Below the pieces are notes generated by a model, which was not told the DNA's origin, made no database searches, and was given only the letters and a program-made list of their open reading frames with translations. Of a DNA stretch of 64,000 bases, positions 43,305-56,242 are shown piece after piece. The position numbers and the translations under genes were made by a program. Source of the DNA: Phycomyces nitens (Eukaryota > Mucoromycota > Mucoromycetes > Mucorales > Phycomycetaceae); NCBI GenBank assembly GCA_022702545.1, contig JAHRBC010000001.1, positions 4,588,001 through 4,652,000 on the forward strand, in the 5' to 3' direction. Each line of letters starts with the position of its first letter. Position 1 is the stretch's first letter.

Positions 43305-45087
43305 TGGCAGATTTATTTGATCAAACAAGCGAGACATTCTGGAAATGGCTAGAGAGCAATGGATCTACTCTTTCCGACAAGATCGCTATTGGAGATTACC
43401 GTAGTGAGGGTGCAGGTCGAGGAATCGTAGCCAAAAAAGATATCAAGGTCAGTTGGAGTTGTCAAGATCATTATTAATGTCGTGATTAGGAGGGAGACGT
43501 CTTGTTTTCTTTGCCAAGAAGCCTGCTGCTGTCTCCATTGACGTCTGGGCTCAGAAAAGAGCCAGGAATCGACGAGGTCCTGGATAATCTCGAGGGCTGG
43601 CTCCCTTTGATTCTATGTATGATGTACGAGAGTCAAAAGGTCGATTCATTTTGGAAGCCCTATTTTGGCAAGTATTAATATTTGTGTTCATGATTGTCTC
43701 CTATTTCTGGCAGAGAAAATGGTATTTACCTTGTATACAGATGTACTTCCTAAAGCGTTTGCGACACCGATGTTCTGGGGTGATGATGATATCAAGGGAC
43801 TTGAAGGAACTGACATTGTGGGTATGTAATACCAATGACAGACATAAAAAAAACAGAGTAACAAGGGATGTTACAAAACAATAAATCTAATATTTGTAAC
43901 AGGCAAGATCGGTAAATCTGACGCCGAGGCGATGTTCAAGACAAAGATTCTCCCAATTATCAAGGTGAGGGTTAAGAGTGGCAAGATTAGATTTATGCTA
44001 AATGTTCAATAATAGAGTAACCCGAGATTGTTTGACGAAAATGTCCACACAGTCGACCTTTTTCATATCTGTGGCTCTCTTATAATGGCCTATAGCTTTA
44101 CAGATGAAATTGCAACAAACGCAAACAAAAAAGATGAAGATGATGAAGAAGAAGAAGAAGGTGAAGAAGAACAAGGAGAAGAGTTGATTGCCATGGTTCC
44201 CTTGGCTGATACGTTAAACCACAAGACTGGCTATAATAATGCACGCCTGTTTCATGAACCCGAGTCTCTCGAGATGAAGGCAATCAAGGACATCTCCAAG
44301 GGAGACCAGATCTACAATACGTATGGTGATTTGTGTAATGCTGATCTCCTAAGAAAGTATGGATTTGTTGATGAGCCCAATGAGTTTGATATCGTGGAGA
44401 TCAATGGGGCAGACGTAGTTAGCACCTTTTCCAATCCAGAGGAAGACGAAGAGGTTACTGGCAGAAAGGTAAATTGGCTTCTTAAAGGCTTATTTAACAT
44501 GGTGGCTTAATGTGCTTATGGTTTAGCTCGAGTTTCTTATGGAAGAAGGCGTACTTGATGAGTAAATCCGCTGATGGACCTACAAATCCCTAGACATCTA
44601 AATCAAATGTTTATGTTTGTAGTTGCTTTGTCCTTGAGAATGACCATGAGATCCCAGAGGCATTGGTTATTACAGGTAAACAATAAGACGCCAAATAATA
44701 CCTTTACTAACTCTCCCGATATTTCCGTAACATACGCAAAGCCCTCGTACTGAAAGCCCCTGTGGCCGAGTTTGACAAGATGGAAACCAAGCAGAAACTC
44801 CCCAAGGCCAGGCAAACACCGGAGATCATGCGTCCGTTGATGGAGCTGTTTGAGCGGCGCTTGGCAAAGTATCCTTGTTTAGAGGTAAACAAAACGTAAA
44901 GGCTGGAGGCTTGCTGACTGTAACTTAGGACAAGCCAGCAACCAACGCCAACAACGCCAACCAGGAGATGGCGCGCGTCGTTCGAGAGGGAGAAATGAGG
45001 ATCCTCAAGGGCATACTATCAAAACACCCAAACAACAAGCGGGCTGCAGACAGCACCAGTGCCAATGAAACCAAAAGGCAGAGATAA
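43305..45087 (+). CDS. SET-domain lysine methyltransferase, SETD6/RKM4-like
   Basis: Rubisco-LSMT-type SET enzyme; fungal relatives (RKM family) methylate ribosomal proteins. From ATG 43305: MADLFDQTSETFWKWLES, then GRGIVAKKDIKEGDVLFSLP (SET start), DSFWKPYFDVLPKAFATPMF, a long acidic insert (DEDDEEEEEGEEEQ), PLADTLNHKTGYNNA with the NH motif, and GDQIYNTYGDLCNADLLRKY with the catalytic Tyr. The Rubis-substrate-binding part follows, and the tail ends ETKRQR. There are about nine exons. The intron at 43668-43740 starts GCAAGT and ends ACAG; only this GC-AG junction gives the family-conserved PYFDVLP. Substrate unknown; ribosomal protein or nuclear factor are both possible. Confidence 0.9.
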
Positions 45088-45353
45088 TGTTAATATACGC
45101 GATTGGTTAGGAGTGCCAAACCCTCATCTGAGGTGTGTGTGTTACGCATAGAAATAATATGGCCTTTTTTTGACCCCTGCGTCCTTTTTTCCATTTCTAA
45201 CAAAAAGAGCCGATTTGGGACTGATAAAAAACAGATAATTTACCTAAAAGCGTCTCATTTCAACATCTTTCCTTTTCTGTACCACCCGCCTCTTTATTTT
45301 CAATACATCATCATTGTCCTTTTCCCCAGCTCTTTCTCTTTCTCTTCTTTACC

Positions 45354-46037
45354 ATGCTTGACTTCCAACTCCCTTCCTCGCCCTCTCTCCGTGTTAAGCA
45401 CAGCCCTGACCCTCTCCTGTCCTATGCAACTCTCAATGTCGATACGCTCATCAAATGTTCAAAAAAGAAGACGTATTTTCAGCATCGTCTCTTGCCAGAT
45501 CTTGCTTGTTTTATCCGCCACATTTACTTCAAATGCCACATCACACCAACTGTACTAGTCATTGGGCTCATATACCTAGAGCGACTCAAGGCCAGTTTGC
45601 CAAGTCAATCTCGTGGAGGTAAAGATACAGAGCTTCTTCATCTTTATATGCTTACCGTCTTGTAGAATATGACACGCCTTACAAGATGTTCTTGGCTGCC
45701 GTAGTATTGGCATCTAAATTTGCAGACGACAACAATTCAGTCACCCACTCTGTCTATAGATTTGTCTCTCCCCTTTATTCTCGCAAAGAGTTGAATGAAA
45801 TGGAACGCTCTTTCCTTGGTAAGTTGCCATGGAGATCTGACAATCAAACATCAAATCTAATATATTTTTTAATAATTAGGTGTAATAAAGGTAATGAAAT
45901 GGACCTCAATTGATCCCTGAGTAGTTGCTAACCACTGCTTTCTCTAGTTCAACCTCTATGTAGACCTTTCCCAAGTGTCCTGTTTTGTCAAGGAGCACCA
46001 GGACGCAATTGAACTCGAATTAGACCTTGCATCATGA
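45354..46037 (+). CDS. Small PHO80-like cyclin, four exons with an 11-nt micro-exon
   Basis: Exons 45354-45618, 45666-45818, 45880-45890 (11 nt) and 45948-46037 close in frame to 172 residues. The cyclin box shows LACFIRHIYFKCHITPTVLV, LVIGLIYLERLKASLP, YKMFLAAVVLASKFADDNNS and YSRKELNEMERSFLGVIKFN. This is the order of PHO80/PCL-type cyclins that partner PHO85-like kinases. The micro-exon encodes the GVIK step of the conserved FLGVIKFNLYVDLS segment, which supports it strongly. The cyclin is minimal: little outside the box. It lies 266 bp downstream of the SET gene on the same strand. Confidence 0.88.
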
Positions 46038-47453
46038 ACTTCTTTTATATATTAATTTCTTTATATACCTCATACATTGCATCCATTTTTCTTTTACTCA
46101 TTCTTTGTTAATATCTCTCTGTCGATAATATCATACTAATAAAAATGCTTATATATAAACAAGATTATCCGGTACTGAAACCCTGCCTATCAAAATCTCG
46201 CTAACAAAAATCTGATGAAAATAAATAAAACTGGCTCGAAAAGCAGTTAAGGCTCTTTAGACTGGCCTGTAAAGAGATAAAGTGACAAGCAGGTCAATAT
46301 ATGATCCTTTTACAAACACTAAAGAAGCTGCATCTTGTTCAAAACCAAACCGCCCCCGGACCGTTATCTGGTACAATAGATCTAAAGATATCTTTTATCC
46401 CACCCAAACTATTGGACATATAATATATACAAATATATACAAAAAAGTTAAAAATACACATTAGGTGAAACGCATGGAATGTCGTTTAAAAAAGTCAACT
46501 GAACAGAGGGTTTATTCCAATTGATATGTAGCATTTGCCAAGAGAACATGCAAACGAACCATGTAACACTCATCTTTATCAGTGGACTCTTAAACCCCTT
46601 GTAAATCAACATGTTTCGACAGTCATCTTGCCTTCTTGTCAGCCTTCCTGTACTAAATATAAAGAAAATATCTTAAACTTCAAAGCCCACGACAGCAACA
46701 ATAACAACAGGAAAAAAAAAGATAAAAATAGAGCCGTTCATTTCCGCCCATTTCCTTAAACGCCTCACCAACAAATGTCAAAACCCCCAGGCTATGTAAA
46801 GGACCCAGGAATCTTGAGTACAAGTGGCACGCATAAAAGAGCAAGATGATTTCAAATCATTATATCATATAATCGTAAGAATTATCTTAAAAGAGCCCTT
46901 GAACAGCGATATATTGGGTGCATGGGCCAAGAAGCCTTTGAGTTGGAATAGACTGCTTTTTTTTTAATTTGTTTGAAACTAAGCAACGTACAATTGGCCA
47001 CGGCTGAAAAAAAGAAAAAGAAGAGAGCAGCCATTTCTTGTAAAAAACAGGCAAATCATGACCATACTTGTCATCATACATGTATTTATCAAACGTAGCC
47101 AGAAACTAATAATAGATCTTTGACCAATGGATAAACAGCAAGATTAAAGCTGATATATTTCCATTTTATCTTCTTGAGCCTTCAAAAGCATTTATTTTAT
47201 TGTTCGAGCAGCCAAGCAAAATTGAATGATTAAATTAAATTACCCTTTATTAAAGAACACACTAGTTTATTTGTAATATGTTCAGCACCAATCAAAACAT
47301 TTACGGTGTCTAATGGCAGCCATTACAGACACACCGAGTACACTGCAGCATATTCTTTCATTAAATAGACCAAGCGATGAATTTATCCAAAAACTGGCTC
47401 AGAAAAAGAAGATATAGATCTACAGCCCATTAAGTAGCAAAGGTATACCAATG

Positions 47454-47478
47454 CCCCCCCCCCCCCCCCCCCCCCCCC
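47454..47478 (+). repeat. Poly-C homopolymer, 25 bp
   Basis: An uninterrupted run of 25 cytosines in otherwise AT-rich DNA, between ATG and AAGTTACAAG. Such runs are rare in AT-rich fungal DNA. It could be a real G-quadruplex/i-motif-forming site or an assembly or gap artefact. Confidence 0.95.
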
Positions 47479-48059
47479 AAGTTACAAGTGAAATTAGCTG
47501 CAGTCGACATTGGCCTGTCAAAACTATACTTTTTTCTTAAGAAAAAAAAAACAATGTCAAAATATTGTTAGAGATCAAATCACTGGGTTTTATAGATGCT
47601 AGGATCTATAAAGCAAAAGGGAGTAAGTAAAGTATAGCCATAGTGCGATATAATAGCCATGATGTCCATCAATATAGGTTTGATTAAAAGTTGGGTTGGA
47701 TATAAAGAAAACCAAGGAAAATCCCACAGTTTTATAAGAAATGTAGACTAAAAAGTAGTTGGATAGGGTGTGGGAAGAATGTTGAGCGATTGGTTATTTA
47801 GGTATAAACATATAGGTAGATATATAGTTACCTCTTCAATATCACTGGGATCAAATACATTACGCACTAACCAAATAGACAAATTCTTGTAAACTCGTTT
47901 ATTTTCCCGTTTAATTTATTTATTTATTTTATTTTTTTAAAAAAAACTTGTTTACCCCAAGAACGAGACCAATCACAAAAGGTCCTAGTTCTTGAAGGAG
48001 CCCAAAAGAAACCCCAACCGAGGCACAAGTATCATCCTTTTTAACTCAATACATATCTT

Positions 48060-48590
48060 TTGCCGAGTATTCGCTTTGAGATTTTGATACTCTTTGCTCC
48101 AAGGTGCTTTGAATGCTTTAATCTTGAATCATATGTATTTAGAGGTACGCCACATTGGCCCACTAGATACACTGGCCAGGTCCATGTTTCGCATTCAAAA
48201 TGCAGATTTGATCTTGATATTTGTTTGTATAGAGTGTACCTGGAGATGGTACATAGACCTCTGGTATCCCCAGACAAATTCTACCAGTAATATTAAAGTA
48301 CCTTTTTGACAGGCATGATCCACTACTAAGTCAAGCAGGTCGTTTTGAAAACATTCTGTGTTATCGGAAAACGACCCCGGGACTTCAAGTTCTTCAATAT
48401 GGTCTGGGTGCCCAGTGAATCCATACGAGGAAATTTGACGTTCCCAGAAATACTCCCTCTAAAGTTTTCTCTTCAGCCGTCTGCGCTGCTGGTCGCTGGT
48501 TTTAATATGGTAAGCCCTGGGCGGTGTACTTCCGGAGATCAGATTGTCTTTAGAATATATGGCAAGTGGGTCTTGGTGGCACCATAGGTC
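48060..48590 (+). pseudogene. Coding-like relic, unrecognised
   Basis: Two plus-strand stretches have non-random amino-acid content. About 48067-48287 reads FRGTPHWPTRYTGQVHVSHS (with an alternative frame YLEVRHIGPLDTLARSMFRI). About 48345-48587 reads FFNMVWVPSESIRGNLTFPE. Stops and frame changes separate them and neither matches a family I know. A decayed gene is possible; chance is not excluded. Confidence 0.25.
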
Positions 48591-51500
48591 GAGATCGTGT
48601 ATGAATAACTTATACATAACTTATATTTGGAGCCTACATATTTACCGAATGTCATTTGTGTGTCAATAAAGAAGTCTATAACTGTAAACAATATTATCGT
48701 AGCAATATATACATTACTGAATTTCTGACGCAAAGATTCTCATCTTGTGTCAGCAAGTGGCACATGTAACGCCATGATATACTTGCTTGGTGATATGAGA
48801 TGGCGTGCTCCAGTGCCTCGTTTGCCTTGAATTCCGGTAAATCTGTATCAAGTTAAAAGGTTTTTTTTTGTCAGAAGCTTGAGTAACAGGTAAATAGATG
48901 TATATAGCATAATGTCAACATATCAGTTCTAGTCAAAATCGGAAGAAAGCTCCCAGTTAGGTCTGTGCTGTTGTCTATATTCCCTTTCTACCCTAGCTTG
49001 TTGGTAATGGTGTTCGATAAGCATCCATGACAGGACCTCAAGGAGTCCTATCGTGAAATGTATCCTTTCTTGACTGCATAAACCTAGATTGTTTTTAGAT
49101 CATTTGCATACAGTAGTAGATCAGTATATATAAGCAGTTAAACGGCAGGTATTATTCATGTATTGAGCCTGGCTTACATGATATAAATATTAAAGATAAT
49201 CTATATCTTAACCTGCTGTATGACACAGTCTGTTCATGTGGGCTTTGCTGAATGTGATTACAAATGTGCTCCAGCCAACCATACGTCCAACGCCACTCCG
49301 TGAGAACCCAATTGATGATTATGATCGAGAATGTTGATGATTACAAGACTTCCGAAACTGACAGAGTAAAAACCAAAAAAAAGTCCAGTCAACATTTGGT
49401 GCTTATACCAAAAGCTTACTGATCAGGAGAAACTAGAGAGTATAAAAATTAAAGTAGGCCAACCTACATCTCTTGTCAACACATTTGTCTTGCACAATTG
49501 TATTTTATCATCGTATTTGCCTGTATGACAAGGCTGGAACATCCTAGTGTTCCATCACAAAGGCGTCTACAAGGCGGTATCCCAAGTGGAGAATCTTTAA
49601 TCTTCTGATTCGGATAATCATAAGTTGACCTCATATCATTTATGATTTGATGGTTCTAAAAGAGGCGTTGTATATCTCAAGCTTGAATATATTATCTTCT
49701 CCTTGGTCTGTTACACATATGGCCCAGAGATTGTCTACCAAATGTTGCAGCCGTGATCTTTCTTGCCAAGTGCAGCGTTGTACGAATGTGAATGGGTTGC
49801 TGGGGGTGTTGTCTAGAAAATGAATCTAGAATCATTGGTTTCTATACAAAGTTTACACATTTAATTTTTATTTTTACAGACTTGGTAATGTCCTGGGGAT
49901 ATTTAAAATAGCTTTGAAAAGTTGAATTAATAAGTGGATAACACCGTCAATATCGAGTGGCACCAACCATCTTTACAAGTGCTCTCAAATAAATAGTCTA
50001 GAATGGCTTGTATTTTGCACTCTAGTTCTAGTCATTGGAAAATAAGAGTCTCAGCTGGAGGTGGTTCCTGCACTTGGGACCAACATTGCTATATTGAAGA
50101 ATTTATACCTTTGATAATTTGGGTTTTCACAGTTTTGTACCTTTATTCTTCAAATCTGTTGCAATAAACCACTTTTTATCTACTGTTCTATTTGTATATA
50201 AAAATGAGCAATATATCTATCAATATTGTCATGACCATACTATTGATAAGTATGGTTGCCCTGAACGTATGAACCACGTTACCACTCAGGAAACGGTCCC
50301 CAAACCATTTGATCTTGCACAGAATATTGTTCTACTCTTCAAATCAAACTTGATTTGATGAATTGTGAGAAATTAAAATAATCGACTATTTTGTTACAAG
50401 ACTATTCCATGTTTTATTTAGCTTTCAAATCGTAATTGTATTCTCCAAACGTATAATGATGTGTGCTGGACAAGACTACAGGGACACATAATATCGCACT
50501 GGCCAACGAAAATTCCAAAAGGTTGGGCAGTTGAAAGGTGTAATAACTGTGCTGTCATCCAATCTTTTATTTATTATTTATTATTTTCTAGCCCCAAATA
50601 CATAATATATATATACCAAACCTTTCTGTTAATGGTTTATCAAACGTTGTATATCATAATAAAGATGATTCTTTTTTTTTTATGATTTTCTTTTGCCTTT
50701 TGGATGCGAAAAAAGAAACCAAAATTAGCAGGAGTTTTCCAAAATAAGAGCTCAAATGATACCTAATTTGCATAAATGCCGTTTCTAAACTGACGTGTTT
50801 GGGTATTCATTTTTATAGCCTTTTGCCTACTTGTATTCTACGTCTTTCTTTCTTTTTTCTGCCATTTAGTTACTCTAATTTATTTAATATCTTTAAAAAT
50901 ATATCTCTACAGACCCTATGCTGTTGTTGTTTTCGTTTGGGAAATAACAATTTGGAATATCGAGATGCAATCAGAAATGTTATAGATAAAGGTCCTTAAT
51001 AGTCGGTGGGGAAAATGGGATAACGGGACAGAAGGGGTCCTTCTTTGGTTGGTCATTGAAAAAAAAGAGGTCTATTCAAAGCATGTCACTGGGCAATTAT
51101 CAAAAGATTGTCCTGTACACTTCATTACATAATGTTGACGTTTATTCAAAAAAGTTTGAAAAAGAAAAAAGAAAAGATATAAAGGGGATTTTAGTATTAA
51201 AATGATTATTTTATTGTCTACTAAAATACCTACTTGATGAGCACAGAATTACAGAGTAGAAATAGTCATGATAAAGGCCATGAAAATGAATCGATTGACA
51301 GGTCAGTTTAGTAACCTTGCGGATGCATATTGGATCTCTTTGAATTACTATTTTGGGAAAATCATACCAAATATAGGTATATAATTGCCAAATTAGTACT
51401 GAATATTGATTTCCTTTTTTGGTAGAAGAAGCCAACTGTGATGACGAGAATCAAGTCAACCTTTGGAATTTTTTAATAATTTTCTGTTTGATTAGATAAT

Positions 51501-53451
51501 ACAGGGAGTTATGTTATACGTTGTATCAAGACACGTTATACTTACTCTACTATTGGAGTTTGACCAGACCAATTCAAAGAGGTAAAGATTGGGGAATATG
51601 GTGGCAAGTATGTAGTTTTTAACTGCGATTTCCAATTAATTTCTGAGAGACTTTATGAATTGAGAAACTATCCAAAAGTGTCTTTTATCTGACCAGAATT
51701 TTGTTTACGCAGGGACAAGATGATCACTCCCCCCTTTCTTCTTCTTTTGCAAATGGCTCCAATGATCGTAGTTGTAGTGTTTTTTTTTGTTCAAAGCAAG
51801 TTTAGTTTTGGCGGGTGTTTTGCGCTTTGATCTTCTAAAGTTGTGGCAAATATGCATACCAAAGTCTGACTCATCAACAACATAAAGTTATTTTGGTAGT
51901 CCATATTCTTGTCTGTCTCCTAAAGAATTTTCATTACAGTCTCATTATAAAGATTACAGAAAAATCAGTAAAGTCAGATAGAGCCTTTGTTTCTACTCTA
52001 ATGTTCTCTAGGACCAGTCAAACACTTTTCAGCAACGTGTATAGCTCGATAGTCTTGAGCTGGTTTCTCAACATAATCGATGCCAAGACCAGATTCTCTA
52101 GCTTATATTCCTTGCTTTATCACAGGATCAGTAATATTCTAGAGTCTTTTTTTTTATAACTATATTTGTTGGGGATTGTCTCTTGGTGTTACTAGTTCTT
52201 CAACATACTCTGGCCATAACTTTGATAGCTGTCTAGATACACAAGGCTTTTAATATCAAGTTCAACCTGCTTAATTCTTGTACCTGGAATAAGATGGTAC
52301 AATGAGATATTAACAATAGAAATACTGATTGATTCTCAATTTTTTTGATGGTCTTAAACTAGGAATCTTGTCACCGATATTAATATCTTGATGGCACATT
52401 GTCTTTGATGGTGAAACCTCTGGAGAGTTGAATGCGCACATACAATTAAAAGTCCGGCAGTTTACAGTAAAATACCAATGCAAAAATAAAGGGCCAAGTT
52501 CTAGAGGCACTCATTTTGTTAGTGTAGCCATTAAGCCGATTCGGATGAGGCAGGTCTCTCGAGAACAATGGGCTCGCATACAGAAGGAACAAGCCCTTTA
52601 GACGCAAGGAAGGAGGATCTAAGCGGGAACTACAGAGACCGAGGGTGGTGACCATAGTGAGATGAGAATTGCTCGTGTGTTAATATAGACTGTATATGCC
52701 TGTTGTGGCTAGATCTCAAGGGCGATGTAGGATCTGCTTCTGTTGATAGGTTGTGCATTGTGCCAGACTGAGATACTGTTTTAGTAAGCATGAGTACCAT
52801 GGCTGGACAATAAAGGGAAGAAAGATGATTTCTCAAGACATTCATTATCCATACTCATATTTTATTTGTGTGGGTTATTTGGCCCATATTATGCACAGCC
52901 AAACAGGACAAACAATTTGCAAGGAGATTGTTATAATAGCTTTCGGCATCCCTGCTTCTGATAAATAAGTAAGAAAAAAAAAGGCCAAGTCTTTTATATA
53001 TATATATAATACAGACCAAAGAGCGGCTACAAAGAAGTCGAGGTTTGTCTAGAATCATGTTTCCTCGCTCTAGAGCCATTTCCTCCTTAAAAAAATAGGA
53101 CAAGAGAGATGAAAAATTGAGCATATTTCTTGATTGTTGGATTTATTTTATTGCTCATCATTTCAAAAACATCCTTGGCCCCCTTGGGTTTATGGTTTCT
53201 CTGCCTCAATTCTAACTACAAGCCGCAAATTCTGCCAAACCCCCATTTCTTTAACCCTTCCAACGTGGCAATTTCATTTGATTATTGTCTATAAAATACA
53301 TCGAAAAGCACTGTAAAATTCCAAGGGGAGAAATAATATACTCATTTACCCGACAATAAGCTCAATTTCCACGACTGTGGAATTTGACAAGTCACTCAAA
53401 CCTCAGGGCAGACCTTTAAACCAAATAAAATAAAGCAAAGGTGTGTGATCA

Positions 53452-55678
53452 ATGTCAAATGCACCAAACAATCTTGCTTTAAATATTGCAAAGTCTTCTT
53501 GTTTGCGCTGTCGAGGGTTCAGGTAAAAAAAAAAAAGCCAAAATAATCAAGAGCACATGAAAGACCAGAACATCAAATGTCCATCTTTTCAGGCATTCAT
53601 GTAACCGCCAAAAGCCTAGCTGCAAGCGATGTGAAAAGCGAGGAATTCCATGCATCTATCCCGAAGCAGCACCCACCTTGCGGACACTTGGAATCGCAGT
53701 AGATGAACTGGAAAATCGGATAAAGTCTCTGGATCATAACTTTGGATTAGGATTAAAGATCATTGAGGAATGGAAGCTTCTCAGTTGGCTGCAAAGGACC
53801 CTTCATGTCAAAGAAAACATCGATGGAAATCTAGATAGTCTATTGCAGGATAAACTGCACCTATTCACACATTTATTTTCTATCCATCCATGTAAAAAAT
53901 GCACCAAAGATCTACAAAGCTGCGATCTTACTCTACCACGTTGCAGTCGTTGCCAAAGCAATAATTATGAGTGCCATTTTGAAAAGACTGAGCCGAGGGT
54001 AAAGAGTATATCGACGACCTTGACATTGATGAACGACGTAATCGACAAGTGGCAGGATGTGCTTGATGGCTGGGCCCACACTGTGAGCCAAAAGACCTAC
54101 CAGCTAACCACACCTTCCAGAACGTCCTTACCATTTGTGTGGGAGATTGTGTCAAGAAAAAAAGGATTATCGGTCCAGGCCAATGTACAATCTTTTAAAG
54201 AACTATCAGAATTTGTCGAGAAATTAAAGCTGTCCTTGATGGGTCCTCCATCATTGTCTTTGGAAGACACAACAAATGCCCAAAAGCTGGTTCTTGAAAA
54301 TTATTCAAAACCATATGGAATATGGAAGACATGGTGCCAAACCACCCACTCATTGCCGAAATCTTATCCAATGGATATCTCACAGGAACTTACAGACAGC
54401 TTAGTCAAGCTATATTGCCGTACACCTTGCTGCTATGGAATAAGAATCCCCATCTTTAACCCAACTGAGTTCTTGAAGCGGTATGAAGATAAAGACGAGA
54501 AAAAGCGGCCGGCTCTTGTATTGGTATATGCGATTTGTGCAATGTCAGCTAGGAATGCTTTTCAGCTACATGTCTGGGAGAACCGGCCTGCACACCATAC
54601 GCCCAATTACAACATGGGCAAGCCATTATCGATTGCTTACTGCTTACGGGGTCGCGAATTAATATCCGAGTGCTTTGATCAACCAACAATAGACCATTGT
54701 AATGCTGCAATCATATTATCATACTGTAACTATCAAAACGGACATACAGACACACTCTACATTTACGAGTGGATTTCGTTCACAATGGCACAAGAACTAG
54801 GCCTCTACGATCCAAACAAAAAGCTCACCACCTACGAGTCATTGATGGTGTGGTGCTTGTATTATTTTGATGCCTGGTGCCGGGTGCTGCAAGGCGAATC
54901 AAAAGTGTTACATGGAACTAACCACATTCTGCCTCGCCGCCCATTGCCTCCTCTTCCTTATGAAAATCAACTGGATGACCTGAGTGAAGACGAGAAAATA
55001 GACCGGACGCTGCATCAGGCGTGGCACTACTTGTTCAGGCTGCAGATAATGCGGGACGATGTAGCATCAAGGCTGACAAACAAAACGACACCAGACCCTG
55101 CAATACTTGAGGACCTGCTGGAGATGCAGGACAGGCTCGAGACTTTTTATCAGTCGCTGCCAAAAGACTGGCAGAATCCTGTGGGCCAAGATGCCAATTC
55201 GCCCTGTACGCCCAGACCAGAGTCTGGTCTCACCGTCAATTCGCATTCATTTACTGAATACAGTGTCCTCTTTGTACATATTCACTACAACATCAACATT
55301 ATCATTATCCACCAGCCTTTTCTGCCATCAAAATTATCTAATTCCACATCCACCCAAGCCCTGCAATCGTTAAAAATTGCCTTTAGGGCGGCCAATGCGA
55401 TCTCGGACATTCTCGAGGCTATGGTTGAGAGAAACGACTGCCATGTGCCTCTTATAGGATCTATATTTGCCAATATCATATTCTCAGTAATGGTTGGCTA
55501 CAATGAACCCCATAAATCGCTCGGACGAAAATGTCTCGAACGCTCAGTCAGAATCGCACAGGCATCAAAGACACACAAGTATGACTTTGAACAAAGTCAT
55601 ATTCTGGTAAAGATACTCGAAGCTGATGCCTTTCTGGCTTCCCAGGAGACTCCTTTGCAGGGAGGTTCGTTTATATAG
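53452..55678 (+). CDS. Fungal transcription factor with two Zn2Cys6 clusters, two exons
   Basis: Exons 53452-53522 and 53593-55678 give 718 residues. A first binuclear zinc cluster spans the intron: CLRCRGF-RHSCNRQKPSCKRC-EKRGIPC (six Cys, residues about 18-45). A dimerisation-like segment follows (VDELENRIKSLDHNFGLGLK). A second complete cluster, CKKCTKDLQSCDLTLPRCSR then CQSNNYEC, lies near residues 150-177. The C-terminal 500 residues form a fungal-specific TF domain (middle homology region), e.g. YGIRIPIFNPTEFLKRYED, YIYEWISFTMAQELGLYD, YESLMVWCLYYFDAWCRVLQ. It is nuclear; target genes unknown. Intron 53523-53592 splits the first cluster, so the initiator ATG was placed upstream to keep all six Cys. 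Confidence 0.92.
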
Positions 55679-56242
55679 CAATCGACGGCTATTGTTATGA
55701 CGCTCCATGACTCTTATTTTTGTCTATATAATATAATGTACATTTTCCATTATTTCGCAATTTCAATTGTTCATACTCAATTTTCCTTATGGGCAGGCCA
55801 CCAGAATAGAATGACCAAGAACCTGGTATTTACAATTTGGTCGATCCGATTCTATCCTTGGTCTCTGTGTCCATTCTGTCTGATCAAACACAAATAGTTA
55901 AGGTTCCTATCACCTTATCAGCTTAGTTGGTATTTTGTTCTGCGCAAGTGCCCAGTCCATGACTGTCATAATGAAGAGCAAAAGAAGAAATGAAAAGGGG
56001 GTTGGTGAAGAGGTTCTGGACCCAATCTCAGTGGTTGCCGATTAGAGTTTAGACTGCGTATCAAAATGGCTGGGTTGTCAAGGACGACGCGACTGGCCGG
56101 CGTCCAAAAGCCCAGAGAAAAAAATAAAGGGCCTTTTTGGACATATGTTGGCTGGGTGGACAAGGGCAAGTTAAAAAAAAAGGGTCTCGACTATTTAAGA
56201 TCGGCACCATTTCTTTATCGTTTTTATTTTCGCACCTTTACC
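55679..56242. other. Spacer upstream of F-box gene
   Basis: No separate gene. The F-box frame stays open back to 56066, but that extension is basic and lacks conserved content. A TATTTAAG sequence at 56191-56198, about 45 bp before ATG 56243, is a plausible TATA-like element, favouring the downstream start. Confidence 0.45.

Larger units (their letters stand above)
46038..53451. other. 7.4-kb gene desert
   Basis: AT-rich, no intact gene on either strand. It holds a 25-bp poly-C run (47454-47478), coding-like scraps around 48060-48590 (listed separately), many A/T tracts, and short chance frames. A scrap at about 50215-50355 (DKYGCPERMNHVTTQETVPK) could be a transposon relic. No tRNA, TIR or rRNA signal was recognised. 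The last 200 bp precede the zinc-cluster gene. Confidence 0.4.
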
